This document shows, one piece after another, positions 30,222 through 36,503 of a stretch of DNA of 36,503 bases; position 1 is the stretch's first letter, and each line of letters starts with the position of its first letter. The notes beneath the pieces were generated by a model. The model made no database searches, was not told the origin of the DNA, and was given only the letters and a program-made list of their open reading frames with translations. The stretch covers positions 1-36,503 of the forward strand of contig JAEEUR010000014.1 in NCBI GenBank assembly GCA_016290595.1. Reading direction: 5' to 3'. A program made the translations under genes and the position numbers. The stretch is from Lachnospiraceae bacterium. GTDB taxonomy: Bacteria > Bacillota > Clostridia > Lachnospirales > Lachnospiraceae.

Positions 30222-32939
30222 ATGTCCTTTTTCCATATGCTGTATCAACTGATCATCGGGCCGCTGGAGCTGATCCTCGAAACGGTCTACGGGGCGGCGC
30301 AGCTCTTGTTCGCCAGCCCCGGCGTTTCGATCATCGCGATGAGCCTGGTCATGAACCTCCTGCTTTTGCCGCTCTATAAGAGCGCGGACGCGATCCAGGC
30401 CGGGCAGCGCGAGAAGGAGAAGAGCCTGGCGGCGTGGGTCTCCCATATCCGGAAGACCTTTAAGGGCGACGAGCGCTACATGATGCTCCAGACCTACTAC
30501 CGCCAGAACGACTACAAGCCCTTCCACGTCTTAAAGGGCATGCTGCCGCTGCTTTTAGAGATCCCCTTCTTTATCGCGGCCTATCACTTTTTGTCCAACC
30601 TGCAGGAGATCCGGGGAACGGCCTTCGGCCCGATCGAGGACCTGGGCTCGCCCGACAACCTCCTTGCGATCGGCACGCTCACGCTCCACCTGCTGCCGGT
30701 CCTCATGACGCTGATCAACTTTATATCCAGCGCGGTCTACACCAGAGGCTTTCCGCTTAAGGACAAGCTGACGCTCTACGGGATGGCCGTGCTGTTCCTC
30801 GTCCTTTTGTACGAGTCTCCGGCCGGCCTGGTCCTGTACTGGACCTTGAACAACCTGTTCTCGCTGGTCAAAAACGTCGTGCAGAAGATCGCGGAGCTGA
30901 TCCGGAAGAAGATAAAAGCCCGGAAGGACAGGAGAGAAACCGTCGTGGCCAGAACGGCCGCGATGCTGGGCGGCGCGCCGGCCGCCGCGCCGGAAGCCGG
31001 AAAAGCACAGGCGTCTGCCGCCCTTCCGAAAGGCCTTTTCTCCCTGGGCTGCCTGTTCTTAACGCTGCTCACCGGCGTGCTGATCCCTTCGACCCTGGTG
31101 CTGGCCTCGCCCTCGGAGTTCGTCCTGATCTCGAATTTCCGCTCGCCGCTCATCCACGTGTTTACCGCGTTCCTGCTGGCGGCCGGCCTCTTTCTCCTCT
31201 GGTTCGGCATCTTTTACTATCTGGCGGGGCCGAAGGGAAAGAAGATCTTTGCCTGCCTTATCTGGCTGCTCTCGGGCGGCGCCGTCGTCAACTACATGTT
31301 TTTCGGGACGGAGCTGGGCAACATGTCCGCGGAGCTCAAATTCGACGTCACGCCGGAATTTTTGCCGAAGGAGCGGCTCCTTAACTTCGGGATCCTGCTG
31401 GGGCTGGCGGCGCTCATGCTGCTCATCTGGATCAAGGGCAAAAAGCTGGTCCGGGGCCTCTATATCGTCCTGATCCTGGCCATCTCGGGCATGGCGGGGA
31501 TGAACCTGATCGATACGCAGAAGCAGCTGCCGCAGATCCGCTCGGTCGTTTACAACGTGCCGGACGAGCTGGCGCACTTTACCATAAGCAAGAACGGCAA
31601 AAACGTGATCGTGATCTTCATGGACCGCGCGGTCGGCGCGCTGGTGCCCTACCTTTTCCAGGAAAAGCCCGAGCTGGCGCAGCAGTTTGAGGGCTTTACC
31701 TTCTATCCGAACACGCTGTCCTTCGGGCCGGTGACCAACATCGCCTCGCCCGCGCTCTTCGGCGGCTACGACTACACGCCCGAGCGCATGAACGCGCGCG
31801 ACACCGTGAAGATCTCGAAAAAGCACGACGAAGCTTTAAAGCTCATGCCGGTGACCTTCTACAACGAGGGCTACGACGTGACGCTCTGCGACCCGACCTA
31901 CGCGAACTACAGCTGGTATCCGGACCTGTCCGCCTTCGACGACTATCCCGGCATGCACACCTACATCACCGCGGAGGGGCAGTTCGCGGACTTCGGCAAG
32001 GAAGGCCAGGGCGTCAGGATGACGGGGATCTGGGAGCGGAATTTCTTCTGCTACAGCCTGATGAAGACCGCGCCGGTGGCCGTTCAGCCCTTCCTGTACC
32101 AGGGAGGAACCTATTTTAAAGCCGAAGCCGTGGAGGAGCTGACGCAGCGCTGGTACGGCATGTCCGTCGCGAAGGGCCTGCATCAGCCCTTCCTGAACGC
32201 CTACTCGGTGCTCTGCTCGCTGCCGGCCATGAGCCGCATCAGCGACGGCGACGAGAACACCTTCATGATGATGGTCAACTATACCGCGCACGAGCCGAAC
32301 CTTCTGCAGGAGCCGCAGTACGAGCCCGCGCAGGAGGTCAACAACCTGCTCTACGACGCGAACCAGAGCCGTTTCACTTACAACGGGCGGACCTTAAGGG
32401 TCGAGAAGATCACGCAGATGGCGCACTACCAGGTCAACATGGCGGCGCTCATGCGCCTGGGCATCTGGATGGATTTCCTGAAGGAGAGCGGCGTCTACGA
32501 CAACTGCCGCATCATCATCGTTTCCGACCACGGCCGGGATCTCGGCCTTCTGGACGAGATGAAGTTCGGGAGCGAAAACTACGAGGACGTGATGACCTAC
32601 AATCCGCTCCTGATGGTCAAGGATTTTAACGCCCCGAAAGAGCCCTGCGTGACGGACGATACGTTCATGACCAACGCGGACACGCCGCTGCTGGCGTTTG
32701 AAGGCCTGATCGAGGATCCCGTCAATCCGCTGACCGGCCTTCCGGTGACGGATGAGCTGAAATACGAGACGGAGCAGCACGTTTTCTTCTCCGATATTTA
32801 TTCCACCGTCAAGAACAACGGCACGGTCTTCCTGCCCGGCACCTGGCTGGTCATGGAAGGCGAAGACATCTTTGACATGAGCCGCTGGCGCACGGTCGGC
32901 GAGACTCCGGACTTTTCCTCAGGCGCGAAAGGACAGTAA
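30222..32939 (+). CDS. YidC/Oxa1-like domain fused to a sulfatase/LtaS-like phosphotransferase domain (copy 2)
   Basis: A 905-residue tandem paralog of the preceding protein, with the same layout and well over half of the residues shared. YidC-like part: MLYQLIIGPLELILE...LPLLLEIPFFIAAYHFLSNLQEIRG...YWTLNNLFSLVKNV. A linker near 235-270 (KARKDRRETVVARTAAMLGG, then Ala/Pro-rich) is longer than in copy 1. The catalytic residues are all kept: D468 (NVIVIFMDR), the Thr in GPVTNIASPALFGG, His in YTAHEP, and D769-H770 (VSDHGRDL). It follows copy 1 by 9 nt with SD aaggaggcga, so the pair is an operon made by duplication. Different loops around the nucleophile suggest different acceptors or donors, or a division of labour. 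Confidence 0.8.
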   Translation: MSFFHMLYQLIIGPLELILETVYGAAQLLFASPGVSIIAMSLVMNLLLLPLYKSADAIQAGQREKEKSLAAWVSHIRKTFKGDERYMMLQTYYRQNDYKPFHVLKGMLPLLLEIPFFIAAYHFLSNLQEIRGTAFGPIEDLGSPDNLLAIGTLTLHLLPVLMTLINFISSAVYTRGFPLKDKLTLYGMAVLFLVLLYESPAGLVLYWTLNNLFSLVKNVVQKIAELIRKKIKARKDRRETVVARTAAMLGGAPAAAPEAGKAQASAALPKGLFSLGCLFLTLLTGVLIPSTLVLASPSEFVLISNFRSPLIHVFTAFLLAAGLFLLWFGIFYYLAGPKGKKIFACLIWLLSGGAVVNYMFFGTELGNMSAELKFDVTPEFLPKERLLNFGILLGLAALMLLIWIKGKKLVRGLYIVLILAISGMAGMNLIDTQKQLPQIRSVVYNVPDELAHFTISKNGKNVIVIFMDRAVGALVPYLFQEKPELAQQFEGFTFYPNTLSFGPVTNIASPALFGGYDYTPERMNARDTVKISKKHDEALKLMPVTFYNEGYDVTLCDPTYANYSWYPDLSAFDDYPGMHTYITAEGQFADFGKEGQGVRMTGIWERNFFCYSLMKTAPVAVQPFLYQGGTYFKAEAVEELTQRWYGMSVAKGLHQPFLNAYSVLCSLPAMSRISDGDENTFMMMVNYTAHEPNLLQEPQYEPAQEVNNLLYDANQSRFTYNGRTLRVEKITQMAHYQVNMAALMRLGIWMDFLKESGVYDNCRIIIVSDHGRDLGLLDEMKFGSENYEDVMTYNPLLMVKDFNAPKEPCVTDDTFMTNADTPLLAFEGLIEDPVNPLTGLPVTDELKYETEQHVFFSDIYSTVKNNGTVFLPGTWLVMEGEDIFDMSRWRTVGETPDFSSGAKGQ

Positions 32940-32940
32940 G

Positions 32941-34230
32941 ATGATGAAGATCTTTCCGTTATATATCGATCCCGGCACCGGGAGCATGCTGTTTACCGTT
33001 CTGATCGGCGTGCTGGGCACCGCCTTCTACCTGCTGCGCGGCTTTTTCGTCAAGCTCCGCTTCTGGCTGACCGGCGGCGCCGGCGAGAAGAAGGGGCAGG
33101 AGGACCGCATGCCCTTCGTCATCTTTTCCGACAGCAAGCGCTACTGGAACCTCTTCGGGCCGGTCTGCGATGAATTTGAAAAGCGCGGGGAGAAGCTGGT
33201 CTATCTGACGGCCTCCGAAGACGATCCCGCGTTAAAGCAGTCGTACGAAAACGTGCGCTGCGAGTTTATCGGCGAGGGCAACAAGGCCTTCGCGAAGCTG
33301 GGCTTTTTAAAAGCAGACGTGCTGCTTTCCACGACCCCGGGCCTGGAGGTCTATCAGTGGAAGCGCTCCAAGGACGTGAAATGGTACGTCCACGCGCTCC
33401 ACGCGGCCAGCGACGTCAGCGCCTACCGCATGTTCGGCATCGATTACTACGACGCCCTGCTGCTTTCCGGCCGGTACCAGATCGAACAGGTGCGGCAGCT
33501 GGAAAAGCTGCGCGGCCTGCCGGAGAAGGAACTGGTGCTGACGGGCGTTCCCTTCCTGGACGCCATGAAGAAGCGCCTGGAGGAGGCCGATCCGCTTCCG
33601 CCGCATCCCGTGACGGTGCTGCTGGCGCCGACCTGGGGCAAGAGCGGGATCTTAAGCCGCTACGGCGCGAAGGCGATCTGCGCGCTCCTTGCGACGGGCT
33701 ATCACGTCATCGTGCGGCCGCACCCGCAGTCCTTCACTTCGGAAAAGGAGATGCTGGATACGCTGATGGCCGAGTTCCCCGAAAGCGAACAGCTGGAATG
33801 GAACCGCGACAACGACAACTTCGAGGTCCTGCGGCGTTCCGACGTGATGATCTCGGACTATTCCGGCGTCATTTTCGACTACTGCCTGATCTTTGACCGG
33901 CCTGTGATCTATGCGGACACCTCCTTCGACAAGGCGCCCTACGACGCCGCCTGGCTGGACGAGGAGCTCTGGACCTTCCGGACCCTGCCGAAGATCGGCC
34001 GGCCGCTGGAGGAAAAGGACTTCGACAGGATCGGGGAGGTCATCGGCGGGATGATCGGCAACCCGAAGTATCAGGCCGCGATCGAAGAAGCCCGGCAGGA
34101 GACCTGGTGCCATATCGGCGAAGGAGCGGCGCGCATCGCGGACTATATGATCGGGAAGCAGAAAGATCTTAAGGAAGCGGCGGAAAAGGCCGCCGCCGAC
34201 AAGAAAAAGACGGCGGCAAAGAAAAAATAG
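32941..34230 (+). CDS. CDP-glycerol glycerophosphotransferase-like protein (TagB/TagF family)
   Basis: A 429-residue transferase with a membrane anchor (about 12-36: MLFTVLIGVLGTAFYLLRGF) and a GT-B-like C-terminal part of the teichoic-acid polymerase family. Matching motifs: YVHALHAASDVSAYRMFGIDYYDALLLSG, LTGVPFLDAMKKR, VLLAPTWGKSGILS, VIVRPHPQS, and MISDYSGVIFDYCLIFDRPVIYAD, which holds the donor-binding Ser/Asp residues. It would use CDP-glycerol or a related CDP-polyol. The tail is Lys/Ala-rich (AADKKKTAAKKK). ATG 32941 lies 1 nt after the stop of YidC-fusion copy 2, with aaagga upstream, so production is coupled. No tarD (CDP-glycerol synthesis) is visible here. Confidence 0.85.
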   Translation: MMKIFPLYIDPGTGSMLFTVLIGVLGTAFYLLRGFFVKLRFWLTGGAGEKKGQEDRMPFVIFSDSKRYWNLFGPVCDEFEKRGEKLVYLTASEDDPALKQSYENVRCEFIGEGNKAFAKLGFLKADVLLSTTPGLEVYQWKRSKDVKWYVHALHAASDVSAYRMFGIDYYDALLLSGRYQIEQVRQLEKLRGLPEKELVLTGVPFLDAMKKRLEEADPLPPHPVTVLLAPTWGKSGILSRYGAKAICALLATGYHVIVRPHPQSFTSEKEMLDTLMAEFPESEQLEWNRDNDNFEVLRRSDVMISDYSGVIFDYCLIFDRPVIYADTSFDKAPYDAAWLDEELWTFRTLPKIGRPLEEKDFDRIGEVIGGMIGNPKYQAAIEEARQETWCHIGEGAARIADYMIGKQKDLKEAAEKAAADKKKTAAKKK

Positions 34231-34272
34231 AAGAGAACCGGCAGGCACCCTGCCTCAAAGGAGATAAACAGT

Positions 34273-34848
34273 ATGGCAAAGAACATTATTCTGGCTTCCA
34301 ATTCCCCGCGCCGGAAGCAGCTCTTGAAAATGGCGGGGATCCGCTTTACGGTCCTGCCCAGCGACGTGCCGGAAATGGTGCCGGAATTCGTCACGGATGA
34401 GAAGCGCGCGCAGTTCCTGGCGGAGCTGAAGGCCTCCTACACGAGCGTCTTCCATCCGAAGGACATCATCATCGGAGCGGACACGACCGTCATCTGCGAA
34501 GGACGGCTCATGGGGAAGCCCGCCACGCGCGAAGAAGCGAAGGAGATGCTGCGCTTTTTATCCGGCAAGGTCCATACGGTCTATACCGGGGTCTGCCTGA
34601 TCTGGAGCGACGAAGAGGACGCGGAGTGCTTCAGCTCCGAGACGAAGGTGGAGTTCTATCCGCTGACCGAGAAGCAGATAGAAGAGTACGTCGCCAGCGG
34701 CGAACCGATGGATAAGGCCGGCGCTTACGGGATCCAGGGCCTGGGCTCAACGCTGGTCAAGCGCATCGAAGGAGATTATTACACCGTGGTCGGGCTTCCG
34801 ATCGCGGAAGTCGTACGGAGACTAAAGAAACACGAGGGAGAGTTATGA
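34273..34848 (+). CDS. maf: Maf family nucleotide pyrophosphatase
   Basis: A 191-residue Maf/YhdE-type house-cleaning enzyme that hydrolyses non-canonical or pyrimidine NTPs (dTTP/UTP). The N-terminal ILASNSPRRKQLL box, the central IIGADTTVICEGRLMGKPAT with catalytic Asp, the HTVYTGVCL segment and the late DKAGAYGIQGLGSTLVKRIEGDYYTVVGLP are all typical. It may control nucleotide or CDP/UDP pools used by the neighbouring polymer genes, but such genes also occur in unrelated contexts. ATG 34273 has aaaggagat 8 nt upstream. Its stop overlaps the next start (ATGA), so the peptidase gene is translationally coupled. Confidence 0.93.
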   Translation: MAKNIILASNSPRRKQLLKMAGIRFTVLPSDVPEMVPEFVTDEKRAQFLAELKASYTSVFHPKDIIIGADTTVICEGRLMGKPATREEAKEMLRFLSGKVHTVYTGVCLIWSDEEDAECFSSETKVEFYPLTEKQIEEYVASGEPMDKAGAYGIQGLGSTLVKRIEGDYYTVVGLPIAEVVRRLKKHEGEL

Positions 34849-36089
34849 ACAAGAAACAGGTACGGCAGATCTTAAAAGACACGGATTTCATCCACACGAG
34901 CGGCAGCCCCGAAGAGCTGAAGGTCGCGGAATACTTAAAAGCCCGCTGTGAGGAGCGGGGCGTAAAAGCCTGGCTGGAGAGCTTCCCGGTCGAGATGGCC
35001 GAGGTCCGGCATGCGAAACTGACGGTCAAAGACGCGGCCGGCCGTGAGCAGGAGATCCCCTGCGAGGGATACCGGCTCTGCGGCAGCGGAAGCATCGAAG
35101 CCCCGTTTATCTACCTTCCCAACACGGATCCCGCCTCCTTAAGCCAGATCCGCGGGAAGATCGTGCTGCTGGACGGCGGCGTGGGCATCTTCACCTATCA
35201 GGACCTTCTTAAGGGCGGGGCCGCCGGCATCATCACCTATGACGGCAACGTGCACTACGCGGACCGGGACATCGACAAGAAGGAACTGCGGCCGTACGTG
35301 GCGCAGGGAAAAAAGACCCTGGCCGTCAACGTCAACGCCAAGGACGCGGTCGCCGTCGTCAAAGCCGGCGCCGTCAGCGCGAAGATCGAGGTGGAGCAGG
35401 AGGAATCGGCCGGCGAGTCCCACAACGTGATCGCCGAGCTGCCCGGGGAAAGCGACGAATGGATCGTCTTAAGCGCGCATCTGGATACGACGCCCTTATC
35501 CCGCGGCTCCTACGACAACATGACCGGCTGCCTGGGCTTACTGTGCGTGCTGGACGCCCTTAAAGGGAAGAAGCACCGCTACGGCCTGCGCTTCGTCTTC
35601 TGCGGCAGCGAGGAGCGGGGGCTCTTAGGCTCCAAGGCTTACGCGGCGGCGCACGAAGCGGAGCTCGAAAAGATCGCGCTCAACATCAATCTGGACATGA
35701 TCGGCACCTATATGGGCAAATTTATCACCTGCGTCAGCGCGGAGGACGCCCTGCTCGGCTTCATCCGCTACTTTGCGTCGATCCGCGGCTGGGGGCTGGA
35801 CGGCAGAGTCGGCGTCTACTCCAGCGATTCCACGCCTTTTGCGGATAAGGGCGTTCCGGCCCTGTCCTTCGCCCGGATCGCGGGCCCCGCGCAGGCGACC
35901 ATCCACAACCGCTACGACACCCCCGCCGTTCTTTCGGACGAGCAGATCTTAAAGGACAGCGCGTTCATCGCCGCCTTCACCGAGACCATGGCGGACGCGG
36001 TCAAGTGCCCGGTGAAGCGGGAGATCCCCGAAAAAGTCAAGGGGGATCTGGACAACTACCTGGGCCGCAAGCGCAAAGAGCAGCCTTAA
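34845..36089 (+). CDS. M28-family metallopeptidase with PA-like domain
   Basis: A 414-residue aminopeptidase-like protein. N-terminal lid region (1-90), then a PA-like insert (YLPNTDPASLSQIRGKIVLL...GIFTYQDLLKGGAAGIITYDGN), then the zinc peptidase: His/Asp in LSAHLDTTPL, Asp in SYDNMTGCLGL, Glu-Glu in FCGSEERGLLGSKAY, Asp in INLDMIG, and a late His in ATIHNRYDTP. No signal peptide is seen. ATG 34845 overlaps the maf stop by 4 nt. Substrate unknown. It shares a fold but little length with the M28 gene at 2102. Confidence 0.9.
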   Translation: MNKKQVRQILKDTDFIHTSGSPEELKVAEYLKARCEERGVKAWLESFPVEMAEVRHAKLTVKDAAGREQEIPCEGYRLCGSGSIEAPFIYLPNTDPASLSQIRGKIVLLDGGVGIFTYQDLLKGGAAGIITYDGNVHYADRDIDKKELRPYVAQGKKTLAVNVNAKDAVAVVKAGAVSAKIEVEQEESAGESHNVIAELPGESDEWIVLSAHLDTTPLSRGSYDNMTGCLGLLCVLDALKGKKHRYGLRFVFCGSEERGLLGSKAYAAAHEAELEKIALNINLDMIGTYMGKFITCVSAEDALLGFIRYFASIRGWGLDGRVGVYSSDSTPFADKGVPALSFARIAGPAQATIHNRYDTPAVLSDEQILKDSAFIAAFTETMADAVKCPVKREIPEKVKGDLDNYLGRKRKEQP

Positions 36090-36095
36090 TGCGTT

Positions 36096-36503
36096 ATGAA
36101 CAAGACGGAGATCCTGATCGCCATCCTCGGATGCGGCTTCCTGATCTATCTGATCCGGGAGGCCTTTCAGGTGCGCGCCGACCGCAGGAAACTGACGCAC
36201 GTCATCTACGTGAACGGGACCCGCGGGAAATCCACGGTCACCCGCATGATCGCCGCCGGCATCACGGCAGGCGGCCATAAGGTCATGTGCAAGACCACCG
36301 GGACCCTGCCCATCGCGATCTATCCGGACGGACGTCAGGAAGAAGTGAAGCGGCGCGGTCCGGCCAATATCCGCGAGCAGATCAAGTTCCTGCATATTGC
36401 GGCGAAGGAAGGAGCGGACTATCTGGTCATCGAATGCATGGCGCTTCTGCCGGAATACCAGCGCGTCTCCGGCAAAAACATGCTGCACTGCGACATCGGC
36501 GTC
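36096..36503 (+). CDS. pgsB: Poly-gamma-glutamate synthase PgsB/CapB (N-terminal part)
   Basis: The first 136 residues of a Mur-ligase-like synthase, cut by the window end. It has an N-terminal membrane helix (ILIAILGCGFLIYLI), a Walker A loop GTRGKST (41-47) in YVNGTRGKSTVTRMI, and CKTTGTLP...GPANIREQIKF...ECMALLPEYQ, closely matching PgsB/CapB of Bacillus. These enzymes polymerise D/L-glutamate into capsular poly-gamma-glutamate with PgsC/A. Start ATG 36096 is 6 nt after the previous stop; the SD is weak (within agagcag). The upstream ATG at 36089 is out of frame. PgsC and PgsA, if present, lie beyond the window. Confidence 0.85.
   Translation, partial: MNKTEILIAILGCGFLIYLIREAFQVRADRRKLTHVIYVNGTRGKSTVTRMIAAGITAGGHKVMCKTTGTLPIAIYPDGRQEEVKRRGPANIREQIKFLHIAAKEGADYLVIECMALLPEYQRVSGKNMLHCDIGV

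Overview
The window comes from a GC-rich member of the Firmicutes, most likely Clostridia/Lachnospiraceae-like. This rests on strong AGGAGG-type ribosome binding sites, sigma-A promoters with a recurring TGCTATACT extended -10, Gram-positive lipoprotein signals with Thr/Glu/Pro linkers, a CsoR-type regulator, a DegV protein, and a PgsB/CapB gene next to a CDP-glycerol glycerophosphotransferase-like gene. No species can be named from the sequence alone.

Layout: (1) 1-3034: the end of a phytoene-desaturase-like FAD oxidoreductase, a flavin/2Fe-2S reductase, and an M28-like peptidase with a membrane insertion. (2) 3058-5097: a bidirectional terminator, an aquaporin on the minus strand, and an orphan PTS IIC-like transporter. 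The terminator of the PTS gene is split by (3) a complete IS3-family element (5098-6574) with 25-bp inverted ends and a CGG target duplication. (4) 6635-7597: a polysaccharide deacetylase. (5) 7600-10060: an AT-richer island with a small ORF and a lipoprotein carrying an HELTH metalloprotease motif. (6) 10067-11307, minus strand: tRNA-Gly, His, Gln and Lys, then tadA, a tRNA-Thr remnant, and an intact tRNA-Thr with its own promoter. (7) 11401-18061: an M16C peptidase lipoprotein with SLH-like C-terminal repeats, a small unknown protein, and an ABC ATPase/permease pair. (8) 18065-20203: DegV, a soluble GT2 glycosyltransferase, and a CsoR-family repressor with a His-rich N-terminal repeat. (9) 20263-24907: an unusually long tryptophanase-like lyase, MazG, a PAP2 phosphatase, and a GH3-like lipoprotein. 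(10) 24949-27282: a Zn/Cd-type P-ATPase with a striking Cys/His/Asp repeat N-terminus behind a perfect promoter and an ArsR-like operator. (11) 27324-36503: a surface-polymer cluster with two tandem proteins that fuse a YidC/Oxa1-like domain to a sulfatase/LtaS-like domain, then a TagB/TagF-like transferase, Maf, an M28 peptidase, and the start of a pgsB/capB gene.

The most unusual content is the tandem YidC-sulfatase fusions coupled to a polyol-phosphate transferase, which suggests membrane machinery that builds or decorates an envelope polymer. Other strong observations are the IS element sitting exactly in a terminator loop, the metal-binding repeat tails on both the CsoR regulator and the P-ATPase, and a terminator arm that doubles as the -35 box of the next promoter. 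All functional statements are read from motifs and family knowledge; no database search was possible.
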